Translations under genes and position numbers: made by a program | DNA from: Ilumatobacteraceae bacterium | GTDB lineage: Bacteria; Actinomycetota; Acidimicrobiia; Acidimicrobiales; Ilumatobacteraceae | Reading direction: 5' to 3' | Assembly (NCBI GenBank): GCA_016650435.1 | Contig: JAENVT010000026.1 | Span: forward strand, 1 to 7,221 | DNA: 7,221 nucleotides | In this document: positions 1 through 5,682 of the stretch, piece by piece | Layout of the letters: every line of letters starts with the position of its first letter | Position numbering within the stretch: the first letter of the stretch is position 1 | Notes under the pieces: model-generated | What the model was told of the DNA's origin: nothing | What the model saw: only the letters and a program-made list of their open reading frames with translations | Databases searched by the model: none

Positions 1-275
1 CGCTTCTCACTGAGACCGTTCTCAGCCTGCAGGACGCGGCACCACGTGGCGAGCTCGCAGGTGGCCTCGAAGACATCGTCGCCTATCGCGCCGAAATTCA
101 TCAGGCCTCCGGCATGGTGTCTGTGCAGTTACAGATACCGGCCACCGAGGCGCTGGTGCGAATTCGCGCTCGCGCCTTCGCAATCGGCTCGCCGGTCAGC
201 GCCATAGCGGCAGACATCGTCGCCCGTCGACTTCGCCTCAGTGACGACAGACAAGAACCAGTAGTAGGGGTGTGA
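1..275 (+). CDS. ANTAR-domain response regulator, 3' end only
   Basis: This is the C-terminal 90 residues of a gene that begins before the window; the reading frame starts at base 3 and ends with TGA at 273-275. Residues about 26-79 of the fragment match an ANTAR domain: an initial helix with HQASGMVSVQL, then EALVRIRARAFAIGSPVS and a final IAADIVARRLRL helix. ANTAR domains are three-helix RNA-binding modules that act as antiterminators on paired hairpins in nascent mRNA. In actinobacteria they usually sit behind a GAF, PAS or receiver domain, but that part is outside the window, so the sensor type is unknown. The next gene, also an ANTAR protein, starts within or just after this stop, so the two are probably co-transcribed. 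The domain call is confident; the ligand and targets are not known. Confidence 0.85.
   Translation, partial: LLTETVLSLQDAAPRGELAGGLEDIVAYRAEIHQASGMVSVQLQIPATEALVRIRARAFAIGSPVSAIAADIVARRLRLSDDRQEPVVGV
266..270 (+). promoter_or_regulatory. Ribosome binding site that bears on the GAF-ANTAR start
   Basis: AGGGG lies 1 base before the GTG at 272 and 10 bases before the in-frame GTG at 281. A 1-base spacing is too short for normal Shine-Dalgarno pairing. The second GTG is therefore the better initiation codon unless the first is reached by re-initiation from the overlapping upstream stop. The sequence alone does not settle this. Confidence 0.45.
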
Positions 276-1054
276 CACCTGTGCCAAATGAATCCGATCA
301 ACGAGCGATCGAACGACAAATGTTGACCGCCACCACGTTTGTAGAAATCGTCGACACACTTGTCGACGACTTCGATGTGATCGATGTACTGACGCAGCTG
401 ACATCGCGCAGCGTCGATCTCCTGCAAGTTGCTGCTGCCGGAATTCTGCTCGCCGATTCTGACGGCCAATTGAGAGTGATCGGTGCTTCGACAGAGCAGG
501 TTGGGTTGCTCGAGTTGTTCCAGATCCAGAACGACGAGGGGCCGTGCCTCGACAGCTATCGCACCGGAACGGTCGTGGCCGACGCCAGCCTCGACGCGGA
601 TTCGGCGTGGCCACGGTTCGCAGAGGAGAGTGTTCGTTCCGGATACCCGTCAGTGTGCGCTGTGCCGCTTCGACTGAAGAGCCTGACGCTCGGGTGCCTC
701 AACATGTTCATGTCGGAACCGGTGGCCCTCTCCGATGCCGAGGTATCCCTCGCTCAAGCTCTTGCGGACGTTGCCAGCATTGCGATCGTCCAGGATCAGG
801 CGACGCGCGAGGCCGCCATTCGCGAAGGACATCTGCAGCATGCACTCACGAGTCGTATCTTCATCGAGCAGGCCAAGGGGATGATCTCAGAGCGCGGCAG
901 CGTCGACATGGACGAGGCGTTCATCCGGCTGCGATCGTATGCCCGCAGCAACAATCGTCTGCTCACCGAGGTCGCCGAGTCCATCATTGCCGGCACCACA
1001 GGTATCGAATCGTTGTACGACCGACCTCGTCTGCCGCCAAAAGCGACGACGTAG
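272..1054 (+). CDS. GAF and ANTAR domain-containing transcription antitermination regulator
   Basis: A 260-residue cytoplasmic sensor-regulator. Residues about 35-175 form a GAF domain, with the NDEGPCLDSYRTG and YPSVCAVPLRL segments typical of actinobacterial GAF-ANTAR proteins. A short helical linker (about 176-192) leads to an ANTAR domain at about 193-245 (FIEQAKGMISERG, then DEAFIRLRSYARSNN and LLTEVAESII). Proteins of this build sense a small ligand or redox state through GAF and bind paired mRNA hairpins through ANTAR to prevent termination; the signal here is unknown. The first GTG (272) overlaps the previous stop by 4 bases. An in-frame GTG at 281 is better spaced from the AGGGG at 266-270, so the true protein may be 257 residues. 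Cys92, Cys129 and Cys142 in the GAF domain could be ligand or redox residues, but that is speculation. The gene ends 11 bases from the end of a convergent gene. Confidence 0.9.
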   Translation: MTPVPNESDQRAIERQMLTATTFVEIVDTLVDDFDVIDVLTQLTSRSVDLLQVAAAGILLADSDGQLRVIGASTEQVGLLELFQIQNDEGPCLDSYRTGTVVADASLDADSAWPRFAEESVRSGYPSVCAVPLRLKSLTLGCLNMFMSEPVALSDAEVSLAQALADVASIAIVQDQATREAAIREGHLQHALTSRIFIEQAKGMISERGSVDMDEAFIRLRSYARSNNRLLTEVAESIIAGTTGIESLYDRPRLPPKATT

Positions 1055-1065
1055 TCGCGACTTCG

Positions 1066-3183
1066 TCATTGGTCTCGAACCAACTCGATGAAGCTCGTGC
1101 CGGCGTCGAGCGGTATCGGCTGGCCGGTCGCTGTGTCCATGAATTCGAACGAGTCGTACGGTGTGGGCCGGGACCAGATGGCAGGAATCGCTATGCCGTC
1201 TCGATGCACGACCGCTGCACCGGTACCCACACTGATCGGGGTCGGAGAGCGTGCATCGACGGGCGATGGGACGTACACCGTGGAGATCTCGACGACGTTG
1301 CGTGCTGAGATCTGAGCGCCGGAGACGGTGAGGTGTGGCTCACCATCCTGAGATCGCAGGTACGTACCTGTCGCGCCGTCCCACGTCCAGTCGACAACAA
1401 CGCCATCCATCGCCAGCGTGAACGTCGTGTCGGCAACCGCGTCGACATCGGCCGGTGCAGTCCACAACGGATCGATGTGCCACAGCGGGCGGGCTGGACC
1501 GGCCGTCGTGGCCAGATCGACCGAGCAGTTCGGATCGAGCAACAGGTTGTGTGGGCCCGGTCGGTCGGCTGTGCGGAAGTAACACGCGTTGTGCAGCGCC
1601 GTGAAGTCGACGAGCACGTCCGAAAACGCCGCGGAGCCGATCCAGTCGGTCACTCCCGGGTTGGCGCCGGAGTACGCGAACACCGGGCGGTTCATCCCCG
1701 ACAACAAATCGAGATCACCGATTCGTGCCGAACGAACCGGTCCGACAACATCCGGCAGGTTCGTGTGGAAGAGTGCGACGAAGCGAGTAATTCCTTCGAC
1801 GTTCTCCTCGATGATCGCATCAGCCTGCTCGAGCCCCCATTGCGGTCGCGCCAATCCGTAGTTGTCGATCTTGACGGCAAGGATCGGTCTGCTCGTGATC
1901 GTTCCATCTGCCGGCAGACCGGTCAGCGCGGCAACCCCGTCGAGCGGCGGAAGCGCTGTGTAGGGTGGCCACACCGGCACGTTGTTCGACGTGATCGAGC
2001 CGGGCGGCAGCGTTTGGCTGCGGGTGTCGATGCGGTGGTTGGGAAATGAACTGATGCCGGCATCGGAGACGGCATTGATGTCGATGATCATCGCCGCCGG
2101 GCGCATGGTGAAGAAGCAGACGTCGCCGTTGTTGTCGGCCTTGACGATCAACCGGTTGGACGACACCGGTGACACAGTTCCGTCGAAGTTGAGGTCGGAT
2201 CGGCTGACCGTGCCGTCGGTGTCGGTCGGGATCCCATCGTCGCATCCGTAGGCGGTCACGTACCCGGCTCCGACCGCTCGGTCCACGGTCAGTTGCCCGA
2301 CGACGGTCTTGCCGCCAACGGCCTCGGGGACCGAGACGCGCAGCACCCCGCCGCCGGCGACACGTGGGTTCGTTCCGGCACGTGTATCCGTTCGATCGTT
2401 GGCGAACGAGCTGATCCCGACGTCGGAGACTCCGTTGATGTCGATGACCAGTGCGGCGGCACGCGATGTGTAGAAGCAGACGTCGCCGTTGCTGTCGGCT
2501 TGGACGATCAACCGGTTCGACGACACTGGTGAGATTCTCCCGTCGAAGTTGAGGTCGGATCGGCTGACGGTGCCGTCAGGGTCTGTCGGGATTCCGTCAT
2601 CACAGCCGTACGCGGTGACGAACCCGGCTTCCGCCACCTGGTCGACGGTGAGTTGCCCGACGACGGTCTTGCCGCCCACCGCTTCGGGCACCGAGACGCG
2701 CAGCACACCACCACCGGTGACGCGTGGGTCGGCCAAGTTGCGTGTGTCCGTGCGGCGGTTGGGAAACGAGTTGACCCCGGTATCGAACGTCACGGCGTTG
2801 ATGTCGACGATCAGCGCTGCTGATTGCTGCGTGAAGAAGCAGACATCGCCGTTGTCGTCGGCTTGGACCAGCAATCGGTTCGACGCCACCGGTGACACAG
2901 CTCCGTCGAAGTTGAGGTCGGATCGGCTCACCGTGCCATCGGGGCCGGTCGGGATCCCGTCATCGCAGCCGAATGCGGTCACGAACCCCGCTCCGACCAC
3001 GCGGTCGACGGTGAGTTGCCCGACGACGGTCTTGCCGCCGACGGCTTCGGGCACCGACACCCGCAGCACCCCACCCGCTGGAACGCGCCCATTGTCCAAC
3101 GCCGATGCAGACCCACCCACCGGCAACGCCACGGGGCTCACCAGCACCGCAACGATCAACGGGGCAAGTCGGCGCGCTTTCAA
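1066..3183 (-). CDS. Exported protein with three N-terminal repeats and a DUF3048 (YerB-like) domain
   Basis: A 705-residue secreted or surface protein. Residues 1-28 form a signal peptide: basic MKARR, a hydrophobic stretch LIVAVLVSPVALPV, and a likely signal peptidase I site after SASA. There is no lipobox cysteine, unlike Bacillus YerB, which is a lipoprotein. Residues about 39-395 are three tandem repeats of 120-121 residues, each with VLRVSVPEAVGGKTVVGQLTVD, GCDDGIPT, SRSDLNFDG, SNRL and NGDVCF motifs and two conserved cysteines. Residues about 415-703 match both halves of DUF3048 (LTGLPADG, PILAVKIDN, RPQWGLEQADAIIEENVEGITRF, GPVRSARIGD, then ARNVVEIS and a GTGAAVVHRDG segment near the end). 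The family function is unknown; I infer a cell-envelope role. Translation starts at TTG 3183, the only start codon between the upstream in-frame stop and the signal peptide. No clear Shine-Dalgarno sequence precedes it. The gene is divergent from the toxin-antitoxin operon. Confidence 0.88.
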   Translation of the reverse strand: MKARRLAPLIVAVLVSPVALPVGGSASALDNGRVPAGGVLRVSVPEAVGGKTVVGQLTVDRVVGAGFVTAFGCDDGIPTGPDGTVSRSDLNFDGAVSPVASNRLLVQADDNGDVCFFTQQSAALIVDINAVTFDTGVNSFPNRRTDTRNLADPRVTGGGVLRVSVPEAVGGKTVVGQLTVDQVAEAGFVTAYGCDDGIPTDPDGTVSRSDLNFDGRISPVSSNRLIVQADSNGDVCFYTSRAAALVIDINGVSDVGISSFANDRTDTRAGTNPRVAGGGVLRVSVPEAVGGKTVVGQLTVDRAVGAGYVTAYGCDDGIPTDTDGTVSRSDLNFDGTVSPVSSNRLIVKADNNGDVCFFTMRPAAMIIDINAVSDAGISSFPNHRIDTRSQTLPPGSITSNNVPVWPPYTALPPLDGVAALTGLPADGTITSRPILAVKIDNYGLARPQWGLEQADAIIEENVEGITRFVALFHTNLPDVVGPVRSARIGDLDLLSGMNRPVFAYSGANPGVTDWIGSAAFSDVLVDFTALHNACYFRTADRPGPHNLLLDPNCSVDLATTAGPARPLWHIDPLWTAPADVDAVADTTFTLAMDGVVVDWTWDGATGTYLRSQDGEPHLTVSGAQISARNVVEISTVYVPSPVDARSPTPISVGTGAAVVHRDGIAIPAIWSRPTPYDSFEFMDTATGQPIPLDAGTSFIELVRDQ
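2004..3069 (-). repeat. Three tandem ~360-bp coding repeats within the DUF3048 gene
   Basis: Copies run roughly 2707-3069, 2347-2706 and 2004-2346. The spacing is 363 then 360 bases; the first copy has one extra codon in the stretch between INAV and NSF. DNA identity is high in blocks: a 26-base block recurs exactly at 2291, 2651 and 3014, and a 25-base block at 2181, 2541 and 2904. Synonymous differences are scattered between the blocks, which fits duplication followed by purifying selection or partial gene conversion. Each unit encodes a possible Ca-binding-like D-x-N-x-D-G loop (DLNFDG) and one cysteine pair (in GCDDG and GDVCF) that could form a disulfide outside the cell; both roles are inferred. 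Confidence 0.9.
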
Positions 3184-3184
3184 G

Positions 3185-3198
3185 GCAACGAGTGTTGC
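3185..3198 (-). other. Small hairpin directly before the DUF3048 start codon
   Basis: GCAAC and GTTGC form a 5-bp stem around a 4-base loop, ending one base before the TTG at 3183. No Shine-Dalgarno sequence is seen, so the hairpin could weaken initiation. A 5-bp stem can easily arise by chance. Confidence 0.25.
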
Positions 3199-3231
3199 AC
3201 GGGTAGGTCGAGGCCCGTTGTCGGAGACCGT

Positions 3232-3251
3232 GTGATATCATGAGATAGCAC
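3232..3251 (+). promoter_or_regulatory. Candidate operator of the toxin-antitoxin operon (imperfect palindrome)
   Basis: Half-sites GTGATATC and GATAGCAC surround a 4-base centre and form an imperfect inverted repeat in which 14 of 20 positions are symmetric. It lies 3 bases before the ribosome binding site of the antitoxin gene, in the only gap between the two divergent genes. Ribbon-helix-helix antitoxins normally repress their own operon from such a site. The placement supports this role, but the sequence is not a known consensus. It could also affect the divergent DUF3048 gene. Confidence 0.45.
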
Positions 3252-3254
3252 TCC

Positions 3255-3262
3255 GAGGAGGG
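3255..3262 (+). promoter_or_regulatory. Strong ribosome binding site of the antitoxin gene
   Basis: GAGGAGGG, with the AGGAGG core 4 bases before ATG 3266. It is the strongest Shine-Dalgarno sequence seen in the window, consistent with the need to make antitoxin in excess over the coupled toxin. Confidence 0.8.
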
Positions 3263-3265
3263 TCA

Positions 3266-3493
3266 ATGACAGACATCTTGATACGCGGTGTTCCCGATGA
3301 CGTTCTGGCTGCCATTGACGCCAAGGCTCAACGGGCCGGTCTCTCTCGTACGGAGTATCTACGACGAACCTTGGCCCGCGAGCGCGGCAACCGGGATGGT
3401 CCGGAGGGAGTGACCGTGGAGGATCTGTCGCGTTTCGCGGTGACATTCTCGGACCTTGATGACACGGATGTGATGGGCCAAGCCTGGACGTGA
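3266..3493 (+). CDS. vapB: Ribbon-helix-helix antitoxin (VapB/FitA-like)
   Basis: A 75-residue protein. The N-terminus ([20 protein letters not shown], then [12 protein letters not shown]) is a classic ribbon-helix-helix: a short strand with alternating residues, then two helices. It dimerises, binds DNA and represses its own operon. The C-terminal part ([26 protein letters not shown]) matches the toxin-wrapping tail of actinobacterial VapB antitoxins, which lies across the PIN active site. The start is fixed by the strong ribosome binding site at 3255-3262. The stop overlaps the toxin start by 4 bases, a normal antitoxin-first arrangement. The symbol is given by family; the exact subfamily cannot be set from sequence alone. 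Confidence 0.88.
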   Translation: MTDILIRGVPDDVLAAIDAKAQRAGLSRTEYLRRTLARERGNRDGPEGVTVEDLSRFAVTFSDLDDTDVMGQAWT

Positions 3494-3897
3494 CCACGTG
3501 GCTCATTGACAAGTCGGCGCTCGTTCGCCTTGCAACGAGTCCCGACGCTGCGGAGTGGGCTTCGAGGATCCAACGGGGGCTGGTGCGAATCAGCACCGTG
3601 ACGCGACTCGAGGTCGGGTTCTCGGCACGCTCAGCCGACGACTTGCGAACGAGCATCGATCGACCGCCGCTGGCATCGATGCCAACCGAATACATGACAC
3701 CCGGGATCGAAGATCGTGCCGTGGCGGTACAGCTGGCGCTAGCCGGTCGCAGCCAGCATCGAGCGCCTTCGATCCCTGACCTTGTCATCGCGGCGACAGC
3801 CGAGCTATCACAACTCACGGTCTTGCATGTCGACAAGGACTTCGAGCTGATCGCTGACGTGACCGGCCAGCCCGTCGAGCGACTGGCACTCGGCTGA
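3490..3897 (+). CDS. vapC: PIN-domain ribonuclease toxin (VapC-like)
   Basis: A 135-residue single PIN domain, the usual length for VapC toxins. These are Mg/Mn-dependent RNases that cleave tRNA or rRNA when antitoxin is lost. The acidic residues of the active site are present: Asp7 in LIDKSAL, Glu41 in TRLEVGF, Asp97 in [10 protein letters not shown], and Asp115 or Asp117 in VDKDFELIA. The toxin therefore looks intact. It starts at GTG 3490 inside the end of the antitoxin gene (4-base overlap) with no clear ribosome binding site of its own, so translation probably depends on coupling to the antitoxin. It ends 25 bases before the 3' end of a convergent tRNA gene. The RNA target cannot be inferred from sequence. 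Confidence 0.9.
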   Translation: MTTWLIDKSALVRLATSPDAAEWASRIQRGLVRISTVTRLEVGFSARSADDLRTSIDRPPLASMPTEYMTPGIEDRAVAVQLALAGRSQHRAPSIPDLVIAATAELSQLTVLHVDKDFELIADVTGQPVERLALG

Positions 3898-3922
3898 CTC
3901 TCCGCCGCACTGCTCGACTACG

Positions 3923-3995
3923 TCGGGATGGGGAGACTCGAACTCCCGACCCCCTGCTCCCAAAGCAGGTGCGCTACCAACTGCGCCACATCCCG
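3923..3995 (-). tRNA. tRNA-Pro (anticodon UGG)
   Basis: Read on the minus strand, all arms fold. The 7-bp acceptor stem is CGGGATG with CATCCCG. The D stem is GCGC/GCGC around AGTTGGTA. The anticodon stem is CCTGC/GCAGG with loop TTTGGGA (anticodon TGG), followed by a 5-base variable loop. The T stem is GGGAG/CTCCC with loop TTCGAGT, and the discriminator base is A. The total is 73 bases. The C-starting acceptor stem and the discriminator fit bacterial proline tRNAs. The CCA end is not encoded (the next bases are CGT) and must be added enzymatically. UGG-anticodon tRNA reads CCA and, by wobble, other proline codons. No copy of its 3' end is seen elsewhere in the window, so there is no sign that it serves as an integration site here. 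Confidence 0.95.
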
Positions 3996-4005
3996 GACGC
4001 CAGGC

Positions 4006-4011
4006 ATGCTA
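4006..4011 (-). promoter_or_regulatory. Possible -10 element of the tRNA-Pro gene
   Basis: On the minus strand this reads TAGCAT, a fair match to the TAnnnT -10 pattern, and would place transcription start about 4 bases before the mature tRNA. No convincing -35 hexamer lies 16-18 bases upstream. The same hexamer lies before the trigger factor gene at 5668. Confidence 0.25.
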
Positions 4012-4056
4012 CCGGCGTCGATCTACAGCCCGCCGGGAATAGTGGTCGCGGTCTGA

Positions 4057-4080
4057 CCGTCCTCACACCGTCCTCACACC
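4057..4080. repeat. Direct repeat of 11 bp between the tRNA and PLP enzyme genes
   Basis: CCGTCCTCACA occurs twice head to tail (4057-4067 and 4068-4078). It can also be read as TCACACC, 4 bases, TCACACC (4063-4080), one helical turn apart. It is flanked by short GACCG/CGGTC arms at 4049-4059 and 4080-4084. The 111 bases between tRNA and PLP enzyme gene hold no gene. The spacing resembles binding sites of OmpR/PhoB-type response regulators, but no target promoter is clear. Confidence 0.5.
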
Positions 4081-4106
4081 GGTCGGCGCGTGACCACCGC
4101 GATGAT

Positions 4107-5267
4107 TCAGCGGGCGAGGTCGGCGACCGCGGCCAGCAAGCGATCGACGTCGGGCTGCTCGACGTATCGCGAGATGCCGGCACGGATCACTCCGCCGCTG
4201 TCCGCCAATCCCAATTGGTCGACCACCTCTACTGCGTAGTTGTGGCCGTCCCAAACCGCGATGTTCTTCGCGGCGAGCGCCTTGGAGGCATCTGCGGGAT
4301 GGACTCCGTCAATCGTGAAAGCGGCCGTCGGCACTCGACCATCGAGGGTCTGCGATCCCCACACCTTCACGCCGTTGATGGACTGGAGGCCTTCGAGCAA
4401 ATGCGAGAACACCTCCGCTTCGGCAGCAGCGAGGTGATCCATGCCTTCCTCGATCAGGAAGCGGGCGGCCGCCTCGATGCCGGCGATGCCCTCGAAGTTC
4501 GGCATCCCCGTCTCGAGTTTTGCGGGGCCGTGGTCTGCCGCCGGGCGGACCTTGAACACCGGCAACGTCTCCAACAACTCGGGTCGCATCCACAACACAC
4601 CGCTGTGCGGTCCGTACCACTTGTATGGCGAGGTCACCAGCGCATCGCAACCGAGCACAGCAATATCGATCTTGCGATGTGGTGCGAGATGCACGGCGTC
4701 GACGTAGACGTTGGCGCCGACGGCGTGCGCCGCCTCGATGATGGGTGCCAGATCCGGCGTCGAGCCGAGCAGGTTCGACGCCCCTGGCACGGTCACCCAC
4801 TTGGTGCGCTCGTCGATCAGTTCGATCACGTTGTCGGGTGGCAGTTGCCCGGTTGTCGGATCGAATGGCGCCAGCACCTGCTCTGCGCCGGCGGCTTCGG
4901 CTGCTCGTCTCCAGGGAGTGATGTTGGCGTCGTGGTCGAGCCGGGTGCCGACAATGCGATCACCAGGTTGCAGCGTCGCGCCGATTGCCCTCGACACCGC
5001 GAACGTCAGCGACGTCATGTTCGGGCCAAAGCTGACTCCGTTGGGGTCTGCACCGAAGAACTGACCAACGGCCGCGCGCGTGCGGTCCATCAGCCGCTGG
5101 CATTCCTCGGCGGCGGCGAACGGTCCGCCGTTGGCCGCGGTGTTGCCACTGGCCATCCACTCGCTCATTGCCGTGATCGCAGAGTCGACCATCTGGGTGC
5201 CGGCCGGTCCGTCGAACCGGGCCCACTCCGACCCGACGCCCGGGAACCGGTGCCGCAGCGAGGTCAT
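4107..5267 (-). CDS. PLP-dependent class V aminotransferase, cysteine desulfurase-like (VC1184-type)
   Basis: A 386-residue cytoplasmic fold-type I PLP enzyme from ATG 5267. The N-terminal RFDGPAGTQ motif and SGNTAANGG fit the desulfurase-like family described for Vibrio VC1184. Numbered from ATG 5267, the PLP parts are visible: Asp190 and His193 in YVDAVHLAPH (Asp contacts the pyridine nitrogen) and the Schiff-base lysine Lys216 in TSPYKWYGPHSG. A C-terminal RAGISRY segment corresponds to the substrate-carboxylate arginine region. Where SufS-type enzymes have a catalytic cysteine (RTGHHCA), this protein reads WDGHNYA, with Tyr344 in its place. Only two cysteines (56 and 207) remain, neither in an active-site motif. 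True cysteine desulfurase activity is therefore doubtful, and the substrate is unknown. An upstream in-frame GTG at 5318 would add 17 residues encoded by an inverted repeat. ATG 5267 is preferred because the family-like N-terminus begins there. Confidence 0.85.
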   Translation of the reverse strand: MTSLRHRFPGVGSEWARFDGPAGTQMVDSAITAMSEWMASGNTAANGGPFAAAEECQRLMDRTRAAVGQFFGADPNGVSFGPNMTSLTFAVSRAIGATLQPGDRIVGTRLDHDANITPWRRAAEAAGAEQVLAPFDPTTGQLPPDNVIELIDERTKWVTVPGASNLLGSTPDLAPIIEAAHAVGANVYVDAVHLAPHRKIDIAVLGCDALVTSPYKWYGPHSGVLWMRPELLETLPVFKVRPAADHGPAKLETGMPNFEGIAGIEAAARFLIEEGMDHLAAAEAEVFSHLLEGLQSINGVKVWGSQTLDGRVPTAAFTIDGVHPADASKALAAKNIAVWDGHNYAVEVVDQLGLADSGGVIRAGISRYVEQPDVDRLLAAVADLAR

Positions 5268-5274
5268 AGCCCGA

Positions 5275-5318
5275 GTGGAGTGTTTCGAGGCACGACGGGG
5301 TGGCGCGAAACACTCCAC
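5275..5318. repeat. Perfect 13-bp inverted repeat before the PLP enzyme gene
   Basis: GTGGAGTGTTTCG (5275-5287) and its exact complement CGAAACACTCCAC (5306-5318) enclose an 18-base spacer. On the minus strand the repeat ends 7 bases before ATG 5267. No Shine-Dalgarno sequence is found between it and the start codon, and no T-run follows it, so an ordinary intrinsic terminator is unlikely. It could be an operator for a dimeric regulator, an mRNA hairpin controlling initiation, or a processing stem between this gene and the upstream small gene. Confidence 0.7.
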
Positions 5319-5364
5319 AGCATGGGGTGGCAGGTGGTCAAAGTTGGCGCCGGTTCAGTACCGG

Positions 5365-5634
5365 TCATTGACGCTTGGCGCGCTTGGCCAGCCGCTTTGC
5401 AGTTCGCCCGATAGGGGTGATGTTGCGCTGGTCGAGATCGCCGACCTCGATGCCGTTGGCGAAAGCCACCCTGTAGCGCAGCCAGTTGAAGCCATTGGCC
5501 AAGATGACCTTGCCCTCGGTGCCGGCGGCAACCCCGGCGTCGAGGTCGACGGTGCTCTCGACCCGGTCACCGATCTTCAGATCGAGCTGGTCCGCATGGG
5601 GTTTGGCCAATGCGTGCGGCTTCCAATAGGTCAT
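5365..5634 (-). CDS. Small uncharacterised protein with an SH3/KOW-like core and a basic tail
   Basis: I do not recognise a named family. From ATG 5634 the protein has 89 residues. It opens with MTYWKPHALAKP. A beta-rich central part follows (KIGDRVESTVDLDAG, then AAGTEGKVILANGFNW and RYRVAFANGIEVGDLD) that resembles small SH3/KOW-type barrels, with the G-D-R-V and G-T-E-G-K-V pattern. The last residues (TAKRLAKRAKRQ) are strongly basic, which would suit nucleic acid or ribosome binding. There is no signal peptide or membrane segment. An in-frame ATG at 5673 would add 13 residues but would overlap the putative trigger factor promoter. The gene is divergent from tig by about 48 bases and sits upstream of the PLP enzyme gene on the same strand, 97 bases away. 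The coding call rests on the ordered protein pattern; function is unknown. Confidence 0.7.
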   Translation of the reverse strand: MTYWKPHALAKPHADQLDLKIGDRVESTVDLDAGVAAGTEGKVILANGFNWLRYRVAFANGIEVGDLDQRNITPIGRTAKRLAKRAKRQ

Positions 5635-5667
5635 CGTCACAGTCTGCCCGATGATGGGGCCGACCGA

Positions 5668-5673
5668 TAGCAT
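5668..5673 (+). promoter_or_regulatory. Possible -10 element of tig-clpP
   Basis: TAGCAT ends 9 bases before the GTG start codon at 5683, which would place the transcript start at about 5680-5683. No Shine-Dalgarno sequence precedes that GTG. The tig message may therefore be leaderless or nearly so, which is common in actinobacteria. No good -35 hexamer is seen. Confidence 0.35.
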
Positions 5674-5682
5674 CGACGATCT

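Noticed and set aside
2004..3069. CRISPR-like or transposon-type repeats
   Set aside because: The repeats are ~360 bp, contiguous, multiples of three and in frame, so they are protein domain duplications.
2489..3235. A 248-codon plus-strand frame with internal repeats
   Set aside because: It is the antisense shadow of the DUF3048 protein repeats; its periodicity is copied from the real gene and its Ser/Thr/Pro-rich content has no domain pattern.
3898..3995. tRNA-Pro as an att site of an integrated element
   Set aside because: I found no second copy of the tRNA 3' end in the window and no integrase gene, so the site looks unoccupied on the evidence available.
5275..5318. Intrinsic terminator for the small SH3-like gene
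   Set aside because: The stem is strong, but no T-run follows it in either direction, and the next gene starts 7 bases after it.
3969..5414. A 481-codon open frame on the plus strand
   Set aside because: It runs antisense to the tRNA and the PLP enzyme gene. Its translation is rich in Arg, His and Gly with no recognisable domain, which is typical of antisense frames in high-GC DNA, while the minus strand shows clear PLP motifs.
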